Part shown: piece after piece, positions 12,361-26,910 of the stretch
Layout: the number at the start of each line of letters is the position of its first letter
Position numbering within the stretch: the stretch's first letter is position 1
Assembly (NCBI RefSeq): GCF_000003605.2
Contig: NW_003139182.1
Location: 1 to 56,976, forward strand
Direction: 5' to 3'
Source of the DNA: Saccoglossus kowalevskii
Lineage: Eukaryota > Hemichordata > Enteropneusta > Harrimaniidae
DNA: 56,976 nucleotides
Program-made: the position numbers and the translations under genes
Notes under the pieces: model-generated
What the model saw: only the letters and a program-made list of their open reading frames with translations
The model's database searches: none
Told to the model about the DNA's origin: nothing

Positions 12361-15300
12361 TGGTATTTCTCTACAATAAGTATACCAACTAACACTGTGT
12401 GCAATGGTATGGTTCTACAATAAGCATACCAACTAATACTGTGTGCAATGGTATGGCTCTACAATAAGTATACCAACTAATACTGTGTGCAATGGTATGG
12501 CTCTACAATAAGCATACCAACTAATACTGTTTGCAATGGTATGGCTCTACAATAAGCATACCAACTAATACTGTGTGCAATGGTATGGCTCTACAATAAG
12601 TATAGCAACTAATACAATGTGCAATGGTATGGCTCTACAATAAGTATACCAACTAATACTGTGTGCAATGGTATGGCTCTACAATAAGCATACCAACTAA
12701 TACTGCGTGCAATGGTATGGCTCTACAATAAGCATGCCAACTAATATTGTGTGCAATGGTATGGCTCTACAATAAGTATACCAACTAATACTGTTTGCAA
12801 TGGTATGGCTCTACAATAAGCATACCAACTAATACAGTGTGCAATGGTATGGTTCTACAATAAGCATACCAACTAATACTGTGTGCAATGGTATGGTTCT
12901 ACAATAAGTATACCAACTAATACTGTGTGCAATGGTATTTCTCTACAATAAGTAAACCAACTAATACAGTGTGCAATGGTATGGTTCTACAATAAGTATA
13001 CCAACTAATACTGTGTGCAATGGTATAGCTCTACAATAACCTTACCAACTAATACAGTGTGCAATGGTATGGCTCTACAATAAGTATACCAACTAATACT
13101 GTGTGCAATGGTATGGCTCTACAATAAGCATACTAACTAAAACTGTGTGCAATGGTATGGTTCTACAATAAGCATACCAACTAATACTGTGTGCAATGGT
13201 ATGGTTCTACAATAAGCATACCAACTAATACTGTGTGCAATGGTATGGCTCTACAATAAGTATACCAACTAATACTGTGTGCAATGGTATGACTATACAA
13301 TAAGCATACCAACTAATACTGTTTGCAATGGTATGGCTCTACAATAAGCATACCAACTAATACTGTGTACAATGGTATGGCTCTACAATAAGCATACCAA
13401 CTAATACTGTTTGCAATGGTATGGCTCTACAATAAGCATACCAACTAATACTGTGTGCAATGGTATGGCTCTACAATAAGCATACCAACTAATACTGTGT
13501 GCAATGGTATGGCTCTACAATAAGAATGCCAACTAATACTGTTTGCAATGGTATGACTCTACAATAAGCATACCAACTAATACTGTGTGCAATGGTATGG
13601 CTCTACAATAAGCATACCAACTAATAATGTGTGCAATGGTATGGCTCTACAATAAGTATACCAACTAATACAATGTGCAATGGTATGGCTCTACAATAAG
13701 TATACCAACTAATACTGTGTGCAATGGTATGGCTCTACAATAAGCATATCAACTAATACTGCGTGCAATGGTATGACTCTACAATAAGCATGCCAACTAA
13801 TACTGTGTGCAATGGTATGGCTCTACAATAAGCATATCAACTAATACTGCGTGCAATGGTATGACTCTACAATAAGCATGCCAACTAATACTGTGTGCAA
13901 TGGTATTTCTCTACAATAAGTATACCAACTAATACTGTGTGCGATGGTATGGTTCTACAATAAGCATACCAACTAATACTGTGTGCAATGGTATGGCTCT
14001 ACAATAAGTATACCAACTAATACTGTGTGCAATGGTATGGCTCTACAATAAGCATACCAACTAATACTGTTTGCAATGGTATGGCTCTACAATAAGCATA
14101 CCAACTAATACTGTGTGCAATGGTATGGCTCTACAATAAGTATAGCAACTAATACAATGTGCAATGGTATGGCTCTACAATAAGTATACCAACTAATACT
14201 GTGTGCAATGGTATGGCTCTACAATAAGCATACCAACTAATACTGCGTGCAATGGTATGGCTCTACAATAAGCATGCCAACTAATACTGTGTGCAATGGT
14301 ATGGCTCTACAATAAGTATACCAACTAATATTGTTTGCAATGGTATGGCTCTACAATAAGCATACCAACTAATACAGTGTGCAATGGTATGGTTCTACAA
14401 TAAGCATACCAACTAATACTGTGTGCAATGGTATGGTTCTACAATAAGTATACCATCTAATACTGTGTGCAATGGTATTTCTCTACAATAAGTAAACCAA
14501 CTAATACAGTGTGCAATGGTATGGTTCTACAATAAGTATACCAACTAATACTGTGTGCAATGGTATAGCTCTACAATAACCTTACCAACTAATACAGTGT
14601 GCAATGGTATGGCTCTACAATAAGTATACCAACTAATACTGTGTGCAATGGTATGGCTCTACAATAAGCATACTAAATAAAACTGTGTGCAATGGTATGG
14701 TTCTACAATAAGCATACCAACTAATACTGTGTGCAATGGTATGGTTCTACAATAAGCATACCAACTAATACTGTGTGCAATGGTATGGCTCTACAATAAG
14801 TATACCAACTAATACTGTGTGCAATGGTATGGCTATACAATAAGCATACCAACTAATACTGTTTGCAATTGTATGGCTCTACAATAAGCATACCAACTAA
14901 TACTGTGTGCAATGGTATGGCTCTACAATAAGAATGCCAACTAATACTGTTTGCAATGGTATGGCTCTACAATAAGCATACCAACTAATACTGTGTGCAA
15001 TGGTATGGCTCTACAATAAGCATACCAACTAATAATGTGTGCAATGGTATGGCTCTACAATAAGTATACCAACTAATACAATGTGCAATGGTATGGCTCT
15101 ACAATAAGTATACCAACTAATACTGTGTGCAATGGTATGGCTCTACAATAAGCATATCAACTAATACTGCGTGCAATGGTATGACTCTACAATAAGCATG
15201 CCAACTAATACTGTGTGCAATGGTATGGCTCTACAATAAGCATATCAACTAATACTGCGTGCAATGGTATGACTCTACAATAAGCATGCCAACTAATACT

Positions 15301-16338
15301 GTGTGCAATGGTATTTCTCTACAATAAGTATACCAACTAATACTGTGTGCGATGGTATGGTTCTACAATAAGCATACCAACTAATACTGTGTGCAATGGT
15401 ATGGCTCTACAATAAGTATACCAACTAATACTGTGTGCAATGGTATGGCTCTACAATAAGCATACCAACTAATACTGTTTGCAATGGTATGGCTCTACAA
15501 TAAGCATACCAACTAATACTGTGTGCAATGGTATGGCTCTACAATAAGTATAGCAACTAATACAATGTGCAATGGTATGGCTCTACAATAAGTATACCAA
15601 CTAATACTGTGTGCAATGGTATGGCTCTACAATAAGCATACCAACTAATACTGCGTGCAATGGTATGGCTCTACAATAAGCATGCCAACTAATACTGTGT
15701 GCAATGGTATGGCTCTACAATAAGTATACCAACTAATACTGTTTGCAATGGTATGGCTCTACAATAAGCATACCAACTAATACAGTGTGCAATGGTATGG
15801 TTCTACAATAAGCATACCAACTAATACTGTGTGCAATGGTATGGTTGTACAATAAGTATACCATCTAATACTGTGTGCAATGGTATTTCTCTACAATAAG
15901 TAAACCAACTAATACAGTGTGCAATGGTATGGTTCTACAATAAGTATACCAACTAATACTGTGTGCAATGGTATAGCTCTACAATAACCTTACCAACTAA
16001 TACAGTGTGCAATGGTATGGCTCTACAATAAGTATACCAACTAATACTGTGTGCAATGGTATGGCTCTACAATAAGCATACTAAATAAAACTGTGTGCAA
16101 TGGTATGGTTCTACAATAAGCATACCAACTAATACTGTGTGCAATGGTATGGTTCTACAATAAGCATACCAACTAATACTGTGTGCAATGGTATGGCTCT
16201 ACAATAAGTATACCAACTAATACTGTGTGCAATGGTATGGCTATACAATAAGCATACCAACTAATACTGTTTGCAATTGTATGGCTCTACAATAAGCATA
16301 CCAACTAATACTGTGTACAATGGTATGGCTCTACAATA
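12360..16338 (+). repeat. Three-copy higher-order repeat of 35 and 32 monomers
   Basis: Copy 0 (about 12,360-13,522) and copy 1 share markers at a 1,540-bp shift (35 x 44). Copy 1 (13,523-14,930) and copy 2 (14,931-16,338) share them at 1,408 bp (32 x 44). Markers include AGCATATC with ACTGCGTGC, TATTTCTCT, GTATAGCAAC with ACAATGTGC, CCATCTAAT, CATACTAAATAAAAC and GCAATTGTATGG. Copies 1 and 2 differ at only a handful of sites by eye, for example ATGACTC versus ATGGCTC and GGTTCTAC versus GGTTGTAC. They are therefore much younger than copy 0. Part of the unit recurs at 28,080-28,700, with an offset of 12,228 from copy 2. Confidence 0.88.
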
Positions 16339-16499
16339 AGCATACCAACTAATACTGTTTGCAATGGTATGGCTCTACAATAAGCATACCAACTAATACT
16401 GTGTGCAATGGTATGGCTCTACAATAAGTATACCAACTAATACTGTTTGCAATGGTATGGCTCTACAATAAGCATACCAACTTATACTGTGTGCAATGG

Positions 16500-17190
16500 T
16501 ATGGCTCTACAATAAGCATACCAACTAATACTGTGTACAATGGTATGGCTCTACAATAAGTTTACCAACTAACACTGTTTGCAATGTTATGGCTCTACAA
16601 TAAGCATACCAACTAATACTGTGTGCAATGGTATGGCTCTACAATAAGCATACCAACTAATACTGTGTGCAATGGTATGGCTCTACAATAAGCATACCAA
16701 CTGATACTGTGTGCAATACTATGGCTCTACAATAAGTTTACCAACTAACACTGTTTGCAATGTTATGGCTCTACAATAAGCATACCAACTAATACTGTGT
16801 GCAATGGTATGGCTCTACAATAAGCATACCAACTAATACTGTGTGCAATGGTATGGTTCTACAATAAGCATACCAACTAATACTGTGTGCAATGGTATGG
16901 CTCTACAATAAGTATACCAACTAATACTGTGTGCAATGGTATGGCTCTACAATAAGCATACCAACTAATACTGTTTGCAATGGTATGGCTCTACAATAAG
17001 CATACCAACTAATACTGTGTGCAATGGTATGGCTCTACAATAAGAATACCAACTAATACTGTGTGCAATGGTATGGCTCTACAATAAGTATACCAACTAA
17101 TACAGTGTGCAATGGTATGGCTCTACAATAAGTATACCAACTAATGCTGTGTGCAATGGTATGGCTCTACAATAAGCATACCAACTAATA
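16500..17190 (+). repeat. Segment duplicated at about 32,300-32,860 with a 3-monomer difference
   Basis: GTTTACC with CTAACACTG, CTGATACTG and GCAATACTATGG align at offset 15,800. The CTAATGCTGTG monomer aligns at 15,668 (17,146 and 32,814). The change of 132 bases shows that one copy lost, or the other gained, three whole monomers. Confidence 0.82.
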
Positions 17191-17999
17191 CTGTGTGCAA
17201 TGGTATGGGTCTACAATAAGCATACCAACTAATACTGTGTGCAATGGTATGGCTCTACAATAAGTATACCAACTAATACTGTTTGCAATGGTATGGCTCT
17301 ACAATAAGCATACCAACTAATACTGTTTGCAATGGTATGGCTCTACAATAAGCATACCAACTAATACAGTGTGCAATGGTATGGCTCTACAATAAGTATA
17401 CCAACTAATACAGTGTGCAATGGTATGGCTCTACAATAAGTATACCAACTAATAATGTGTTCAATGGTATAGCTCTACAATAAGCATACCAACTAATACT
17501 GTGTGCAATGGAATGGCTCTACAATAAGCATACCAACTAATACTGTGTGCAATGGTATGGCTCTACAATAAGTTTACCAACTAACACTGTTTGCAATGTT
17601 ATGGCTCTACAATAAGCATACCAACTTATACTGTGTGCAATGGTATGGCTCTACAATAAGCATACCAACTAATACTGTGTGCAATGGTATGGTTCTACAA
17701 TAAGCATACCAACTAATACTGTGTGTAATGGTATGGCTCTACAATAAGTATACCAACTAATACTGTGTGCAATGGTATGGCTCTACAATAAGCATACCAA
17801 CTAATACTGTGTGCAATGGTATGGCTCTACAATAAGAATACCAACTAATACTGTGTGCAATGGTATGGCTCTACAATAAGTATCCCAACTAATACAGTGT
17901 GCAATGGTATGGCTCTACAATAAGTATACCAAATAATACTGTGTGCAATGGTATGGCTCTACATTAAGCATACCAACTAATACTGTGTGCAATGGTATG

Positions 18000-20900
18000 G
18001 CTCTACAATAAGCATACCAACTAATACTTTTTGCAATGGTTGGGCTCTTCAATAAGCATACCAACTAATACTGTGTGCAAAAGTATGACTCTACAATAAG
18101 TATACCAACTAATACTGTTTGCAATGGTATGGCTCTACAATAAGCATACCAACTAATACTGTTTGCAATGGTATGGCTCTACAATAAGCATACCAACTAA
18201 TACAGTGTGCAATGGTATGGTTCTACAATAAGCATGCCAACTAATACTGTGTGCAATGGTATGGCTCTACAATAAGTATACCAACTAATACTGTTTGCAA
18301 TGGTATGGCTCTACAATAAGCATACCAACAAATACTGTTTGCAATGGTATGGCTCTACAATAAGCATACCAACTAATACAGTGTGCAATGGTATGGTTCT
18401 ACAATAAGCATTCCAACTAATACTGTGTACAATGGTATGGCTCTACAATAAGCATACCAACTAATACTGTGTGCAATGGTATGGCTCTACAATAAGCATA
18501 CCAACTAATACTGTTTGCAATGGTATGGCTCTACAATAAGCATACCAAGTAATACTGTTTGCAATGGTATGGCTCTACAATAAGCATACCAACTAATACA
18601 GTGTGCAATGGTATGGCTCTACAATAAGTATACCAACTAATACAGTGTGCAATAGTATGGCTCTACAATAAGTATACCAACTAATAATGTGTGCAATGGT
18701 ATGGCTCTACAATAAGCATACCAACTAATACTGTGTGCAATGGTATGGCTCTACAATAAGCATACCAACTAATACTGTGTGCAATGGTATGGCTCTACAA
18801 TAAGTTTACCAACTAACACTGTTTGCAATGTTATGGCTCTACAATAAGCATACCAACTTATACTGTGTGCAATGGTATGGCTCTACAATATGCATACCAA
18901 CTAATACTGTGTGAAATGGTATGGTTCTACAATAAGCATACCAACTAATACTGTGTGTAATGGTATGGCTCTACAATAAGCATACCAACTAATACTGTGT
19001 GCAATGGTATGGCTCTACAATAAGAATACCATCTAATACTGTGTGCAATGGTATGGCTCTACAATAAGTATACCAACTAATACAGTGTGCAATGGTATGG
19101 CTCTACAATAAGCATACCAACTAATACTGTGTGCAATGGTATGGCTCTACAATAAACATACCAACTAATACTGTGTGCAATGGTATGGCTCTACAATAAG
19201 TATACCATCTAATACAGTGTGCAATGGTATGGCTCTACAATAAGTATATCAACTAATACTGTGTGCAATGGTATGGTTCTACAATAAGCATACCAACTAA
19301 TACTGTGTGCAATGGTATGGTTCTACAATAAGCATACCAACTAATACTGTGTGCAATGGTATGGCTATACAAAAAGCATACCAACTAAAACTGTGTGCAA
19401 TGGTATGGTTCTACAACAAGCATACCAACTAATACTGTGTGCAATGGTATGGCTTCTACAATAAGCATACCAACTAATACTTTTTGCAATGGTTGGGCTC
19501 TTCAATAAGCATACCAACTAATACTGTGTGCAAAAGTATGACTCTACAATAAGTATACCAACTAATACTGTTTGCAATGGTATGGCTCTACAATAAGCAT
19601 ACCAACTAATACTGTTTGCAATGGTATGGCTCTACAATAAGCATACCAACTAATACAGTGTGCAATGGTATGGTTCTACAATAAGCATGCCAACTAATAC
19701 TGTGTGCAATGGTATGGCTCTACAATAAGTATACCAACTAATACTGTTTGCAATGGTATGGCTCTACAATAAGCATACCAAACAAATACTGTTTGCAATG
19801 GTATGGCTCTACAATAAGCATACCAACTAATACAGTGTGCAATGGTATGGTTCTACAATAAGCATTCCAACTAATACTGTGTGCAATGGTATGGCTCTAC
19901 AATAAGCATACCAACTAATACTGTTTGCAATGGTATGGCTCTACAATAAGCATACCAACTAATATTGTGTACAATGGTATGGCTCTACAATAAGCATACC
20001 AACTAATACTGTGTACAATGGTATGGCTCTACAATAAGCATACCAACTAATACTGTGTGCAATGGTATGGCTCTACAATAAGCATACCAACTAATACTGT
20101 TTGCAATGGTATGGCACTACAATAAGCATACCAACTAATATTGTGTATAATGGTATGGCTCTACAATAAGCATACCAACTAATACTGTGTACAATGGTAT
20201 GGCTCTACAATAAGCATACCAACTAATACTGTGTGCAATGGTATGGCTCTACAATAAGCACACCAACTAATACTGTTTGCAATGGTATGGCTCTACAATA
20301 AGCATACCAACTAATACAGTGTGCAATGGTATGGCTCTACAATAAGTATACCAACTAATACAGTGTGCAATAGTATGGCTCTACAATAAGTATACCAACT
20401 AATAATGTGTGCATTGGTATGGCTCTACAATAAGCATACCAACTAATACTGTGTGCAATGGTATGGCTCTACAATAAGCATACCAACTAATACTGTGTGC
20501 AATGGTATGGCTCTACAATAAGTTTACCAACTAACACTGTTTGCAATGTTATGGCTCTACAATAAGCATACCAACTTATACTGTGTGCAATGGTATGGCT
20601 CTACAATATGCATACCAACTAATACTGTGTGCAATGGTATGGTTCTACAATAAGCATACCAACTAATACTGTGTGTAATGGTATGGCTCTACAATAAGCA
20701 TACCAACTAATACTGTGTGCAATGGTATGGCTCTACAATAAGAATACCATCTAATACTGTGTGCAATGGTATGGCTCTACAATAAGTATACCAACTAATA
20801 CAGTGTGCAATGGTATGGCTCTACAATAAGCATACCAACTAATACTGTGTGCAATGGTATGGCTCTACAATAAGCATACCAACTAATACTGTGTGCAATG

Positions 20901-21720
20901 GTATGGCTCTACAATAAGTATACCATCTAATACAGTGTGCAATGGTATGGCTCTACAATAAGTATATCAACTAATACTGTGTGCAATGGTATGGTTCTAC
21001 AATAAGCATACCAAATAATACTGTGTGCAATGGTATGGTTCTACAATAAGCATACCAACTAATACTGTGTGCAATGGTATGGCTCTAGAAAAAGCATACC
21101 AACTAAAACTGTGTGCAATGGTATGGTTCTACAACAAGCATACCAACTAATACTGTGTGCAATGGTATGGCTCTACAATAAGCATACCAACTAATACTGT
21201 GTGCAATGGTATGGCTCTACAATAAGCATACCAACTAATACTGTGTGCAATGGTATGGCTCTACAATAAGTATACCATCTAATACAGTGTGCAATGGTAT
21301 GGCTCTACAATAAGTATATCAACTAATACTGTGTGCAATGGTATGGCTCTACAATAAGCATACCAACTAATACTGTGTGCAATGGTATGGCTCTACAATA
21401 AGCATACCAACTAATACTGTGTGCAATGGTATGGCTCTACAATAAGTATGACAACTAATACAGTGTGCAATGATATGGCTCTACAATAAGCATACCAACT
21501 AAAACTGTGTGCAATGGTATGGTTCTACAATAAGCATACCAACTAATACTGTGTGCAATGGTATGGCTCTACAATAAGCATACCAACTAATACTGTTTGC
21601 AATGGTATGGCTCTACAATAAGCATGCCAACTAATACTGTGTGCAATGGTATGGCTCTACAATAAGCATACCAACTAATACTGTTTGCAATGGTATGGCT
21701 CTACAATAAGCATACCAACT
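18000..21720 (+). repeat. Higher-order repeat region with 33- and 39-monomer shifts
   Basis: Blocks 18,400-19,440 and 20,118-21,158 align at 1,718 bp (39 x 44 + 2). Shared markers are AATAGTATGG (18,651 and 20,369), AACTTATAC (18,855 and 20,573), AGAATACCATC (19,023 and 20,741) and the AAAAAGC monomer (19,371 and 21,089). Blocks near 18,000-18,420 and 19,453-19,870 align at 1,453-1,454 bp (33 x 44 plus indels), using TGGGCTCTTC, CAAAAGTATG and AGCATTCC. The odd bases come from one-base insertions near 19,455 (GGCTTCTAC) and 19,780 (ACCAAACAAAT). AGTATGACAAC with GATATGG lies at 21,445. Confidence 0.85.
20573..21720 (+). repeat. ~1,150-bp unit copied to 53,189-54,336
   Basis: A constant offset of 32,616 joins AACTTATAC (20,573 and 53,189), AGAATACCATC (20,741 and 53,357), AGTATGACAAC (21,445 and 54,061) and AGCATGCC (21,621 and 54,237). 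This unit, or a close relative, appears to be the source or a sister of the amplified unit that fills the right end of the window. Confidence 0.87.
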
Positions 21721-22689
21721 AATACTGTGTGCAATGGTATGGCACTACAATAAGCATACCAACTAATATTGTGTACAATGGTATGGCTCTACAATAAGTA
21801 TACCAACTAATACAATGTGCAATGGTATGGCTCTACAATAAGTATACCAACTAATACTGTGTGCAATGGTATGGCTCTACAATAAGCATATCAACTAATA
21901 CTGCGTGCAATGGTATGACTCTACAATAAGCATGCCAACTAATACTGTGTGCAATGGTATGGCTCTACAATAAGCATATCAACTAATACTGCGTGCAATG
22001 GTATGACTCTACAATAAGCATGCCAACTAATACTGTGTGCAATGGTATTTCTCTACAATAAGTATACCAACTAATACTGTGTGCGTTGGTATGGTTCTAC
22101 AATAAGCATACCAACTAATACTGTGTGCAATGGTATGGCTCTACAATAAGTATACCAACTAATACTGTGTGCAATGGTATGGCTCTACAATAAGCATACC
22201 AACTAATACTGTTTGCAATGGTATGGCTCTACAATAAGCATACCAACTAATACTGTGTGCAATGGTATGGCTCTACAATAAGTATAGCAACTAATACAAT
22301 GTGCAATGGTATGGCTCTACAATAAGTATACCAACTAATACTGTGTGCAATGGTATGGCTCTACAATAAGCATACCAACTAATACTGCGTGCAATGGTAT
22401 GGCTCTACAATAAGCATGCCAACTAATACTGTGTGCAATGGTATGGCTCTACAATAAGTATACCAACTAATACTGTTTGCAATGGTATGGCTCTACAATA
22501 AGCATACCAACTAATACAGTGTGCAATGGTATGGTTCTACAATAAGCATACCAACTAATACTGTGTGCAATGGTATGGTTCTACAATAAGTATACCATCT
22601 AATACTGTGTGCAATGGTATTTCTCTACAATAAGTAAACCAACTAATACAGTGTGCAATGGTATGGGTCTACATAAGCATACCAACTAA

Positions 22690-23580
22690 TACTGTGTGCA
22701 ATGGTATAGCTCTACAATAACCTTACCAACTAATACAGTGTGCAATGGTATGGCTCTACAATACGCATACCAACTAATACTGTGTGCAATGGTATGGCTC
22801 TACAATAAGTATAGGAACTAATACTGTTTGCAATGGTATGGCTCTACAATAAGCATACCAACTAATACAGTGTGCAATGGTATGGTTCTACAATAAGCAT
22901 ACCAACTAATACTGTGTGCAATGGTATGGTTCTACAATAAGTATACCAACTAATACTGTGTGCAATGGTATTTCTCTACAATAAGTAAACCAACTAATAC
23001 AGTGTGCAATGGTATGGTTCTACAATAAGTATACCAACTAATACTGTGTGCAATGGCATAGCTCTACAATAACCTTACCAACTAATACAGTGTGCAATGG
23101 TATGGCTCTACAATAAGTATACCAACTAATACTGTGTGCAATGGTATGGCACTACAATAAGCATACTAACTAAAACTGTGTGCAATGGTATGGTTCTACA
23201 ATAAGCATACCAAGTAATACTGTGTGCTATGGTATGGTTCTACAATAAGTATGCCAACTAATACTGTGTGCAATGGTATAGCTCTACAATAACCTTACCA
23301 ACTAATACAGTGTGCAATAGTATGGCTCTACAATAAGTATACCAACTAATACTGTGTGCAATGGTATGGCTCTACAATAAGTATACCAACTAATACTGTG
23401 TGCAATGGTATGGCTCTACAATAAGTATACCAACTAATACTGTGTGCAATGGTATGGCTCTACAATAAGCATACCAACTAATACTGTTTGCAATGGTATG
23501 GCTCTACAATAAGCATACAACTAATACTGTGTACAATGGTATGGCTCTACAATAAGCATACCAACTAATACTGTGTGCAA
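22690..23580 (+). repeat. ~890-bp segment duplicated at 35,726-36,616
   Basis: The constant offset of 13,036 is supported by AGTATAGGAAC (22,811 and 35,847, counted from ATAGG), GGCATAGCTC, GGCACTACAATAAG, AAGTATGCCAAC, AATAGTATGG and the 42-bp CATACAACTAAT monomer (23,514 and 36,550). Both ends fade into ordinary monomers. A CTACATAAGC monomer lacking two bases sits just left of the block near 22,671. Confidence 0.9.
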
Positions 23581-24149
23581 TGGTATGGCTCTACAATAAG
23601 CATACCAACTAATACTGTGTGCAATGGTATGGCTCTACAATAAGTATACCAACTAATACAGTGTGCAATGGTATGGCTCTACAATAAGTTTACCAACTAA
23701 CACTGTTTGCAATGGTATGGCTCTACAATAAGCATACCAACTAATACTGTGTGGAATGGTATGTTCTACAATAAGCAAACCAACTAATACTGTGTGCAAT
23801 GGTATGGCTCTACAATAAGTATACCAACTAATACAGTGTGCAATGGTATGGCTCTACAATAAGTATACCAACTAATACTGTGTGCAATGGTATGGCTCTA
23901 CAATAAGCATACCAACTAATACTGTGTGCAATGGTATGGCTCTACAATAAGCATACCAACTAATACTGTGTGCAATGGTATGGCTCTACAATAAGCATAC
24001 CAACTAATACTGTTTGCAATGGTATGGCTCTACAATAAGCATACCAACTAATACTGTGTGCAATGGTATGGCTCTTCAATAAGCATACCAACTAATACTG
24101 TTTGCAATGGTATAGCTCTACAATAAGCATACCAACTAATACTGTGTGC

Positions 24150-25130
24150 AATGGTATGGCTCTACAATAAGTATACCAACTAATACAGTGTGCAATGGTA
24201 TGGCTCTACAATAAGTATACCAACTAATACTGTGTGCAATGGTATGGCTCTACAATAAGCATACCAACTGTTACTGTGTGCAATGGTATGGCTCTACAAT
24301 AAGCATACCAACTAATACTGTGTGCAATGGTATGGCTCTACAATAAGCATACCAACTAATACTGTTTGCAATGGTATGGCTCTACAATAAGCATACCAAC
24401 TAATACAGTGTGCAATGGTATGGTTCTACAATAATCATACCAACTAATACTGTGCGCAATGGTATGGTTCTACAACAAGTATACCAACTAATAAGTGTGC
24501 AATGGTATGGTTCTACAATAAGTATACCAACTAATACTGTGTACAATGGTATGGCTCTACAATAAGTAAACCAACTAATACTGTGTGCAATGGTATGGAT
24601 CTACAATAAGTATACCAACTAATACTGTGTGCAATGGTATGGATCTACAATAACCTTACCAACTAATACAGTGTGCAATGGTATGGCTCTACAATAAGTT
24701 TACCAACTAATACTGTGTGCAATGGTATGGCTCTACAATAAGCATACTAACTAAAACTGTGTGCAATGGTATGGTTCTACAATAAGCATACCAACTAATA
24801 CTGTGTGCAATGGTATGGCTCTACAATAAGCATACCAACTAATACTGTGTGCAATGGTATGGCTCTACAATAAGCATACCAACTAATACTGTGTGCAATG
24901 GTATGGCTCTACAATAAGCATACCAGCTAATACTGTGTGCAATGGTATGGCTCTACAATAAGCATGCCAACTAATACTGTTTGCAATAATATGGCTCTAC
25001 AATAAGCATACCAACTAATACAGTGTGCAATGGTATGGTTCTACAATAAGCATACCAACTAATACTGTGTGCAATGGTATGGATCTACAACAAGTATACC
25101 AACTAATAAGTGTGCAATGGTATGGTTCTA
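24150..25130 (+). repeat. Segment duplicated at about 46,480-47,460
   Basis: AACTGTTACTG (24,266 and 46,597), AATAATCATACC (24,431 and 46,806), the ACAACAAG plus AATAAGTG monomer, two successive GGATCT monomers and CCAGCTAAT occur in the same order. The offset changes from 22,331 to 22,375, so one extra monomer is present in the right copy. The same GGATCT pair also occurs near 7,583-7,628 and 45,965-46,015. Confidence 0.85.
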
Positions 25131-26240
25131 CAATAAGTATACCAACTAATACTGTGTGCAATGGTATGGCTCTACAATAAGCATACCAACTAATACTGTG
25201 TGCAATGGTATGGCTCTACAATAAGCATACCAACTAATATTGTGTGCAATGGTATGGCTCTACAATAAGCATACCAACTAATACTGTTTGCAATGGTATG
25301 GCTCTACAATAAGCATACCAACTAATACTGTGTGTAATGGTATGGCTCTACAATAAGCATACCAACTAATACTGTTTGCAATGGTATAGTTCTACAATAA
25401 GCATACCAACTAATACTGTGTGCAATGGTATGGCTCTACAATAAGTATACCAACTAATACAGTGTGCAATGGTATGGCTCTACAATAAGTATACCAACTA
25501 ATACTGTGTGCAATGGTATGGCTCTACAATAAGCATACCAACTATTACTGTGTGCAATGGTATAGCTCTACAATAAGCATACCAACTAATACTGTGTGCA
25601 ATGGTATGGCTCTACAATAAGCATACCAACTAATACAGTGTGCAATGGTATGGCTCTACAATACGCATACCAACTAATACTGTGTGCAATGGTATGGCTC
25701 TACAATAAGCATACCAACTAATAGAGTGTGCAATGGTATGGCTCTACAATAAGTATACCAACTAATACTGTGTGCAATGGTATGGCTCTACAATAAGTAT
25801 ACCAACTAATACTGTGTGCAATGGTATGGCTCTACAATAAGCATACCAACTAATACTGTGTGCAATGGTATGGTTCTACAATAAGTATACCAACTAATAC
25901 TGTGTGCAATGGTATTTCTCTACAATAAGTAAACCAACTAATACAGTGTGCAATGGTATGGTTCTACAATAAGTATACCAACTAATACTGTGTGCAATGG
26001 TATAGCTCTACAATAACCATACCAACTAATACAGTGTGCAATGGTATGGCTCTACAATAAGCATACCAAATAATACTGTGTGCAATGGTATGGCTCTACA
26101 ATAAGCATACCAACTAATACTGTGTGCAATGGTATGGCTCTACAATAAGCATACCAACTAATACTGTGTACAATGGTATGACTCTACAATAAGTTTACCA
26201 ACTAACACTGTTTGCAATGTTATGGCTCTACAATAAGCAT

Positions 26241-26910
26241 ACCAACTAATGCAGTGTGCAATGGTATGGTTCTACAATAAGCATACCAACTAATACTGTG
26301 TGCAATGGTATGGTTCTACAATAAGTATACCAACTAATACTGTGTGCAATGGTATTTCTCTACAATAAGTAAACCAACTAATACAGTGTGCAATGGTATG
26401 GTTCTAGAATAAGTATACCAACTAATACTGTGTGCAATGGTATAGCTCTACAATAACCTTACCAACTAATACAGTGTGCAATGGTATGGCTCTACAATAA
26501 GTATACCAACTAATACTGAGTGCAATGGTATGGCTCTACAATAAGCATACTAACTAAAACTGTGTGCAATGGTATGGTTCTACAATAAGCATACCAACTA
26601 ATACTGTGTGCAATGGTATGGTTCTACAATAAGCATACCAACTAATACTGTGTGCAATGGTATGGCTCTACAATAAGTATACCAACTAATACTGTGTGCA
26701 ATGGCATGGCTCTACAATAAGCATTCCAACTAATACTGTGTGCAATGGTATGGCTCTACAATAAGCATACCAACTAATACTGTGTGCAATGGTATGGCTC
26801 TACAATACGTATACCAACTAATACTGTGTGCAATGGTATGGCTCTACAATAAGTATACCAACTAATTCTGTGTGCAATCGTATGGCTCTACAATAAGCAT
26901 ACCAACTAAT
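26241..26910 (+). repeat. Third copy of a block A part
   Basis: This segment aligns with 39,192-39,861 (offset 12,951) and with about 1,443-2,112 (offset 24,798). Shared markers are TATTTCTCT with GTAAACC, AACCTTACC, CTGAGTGC, TGGCATGG with AGCATTCC, and CTACAATACGTATACC. The two outer copies share GGAATGG at the start, which this copy lacks, so the outer pair may be more closely related. Confidence 0.83.
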
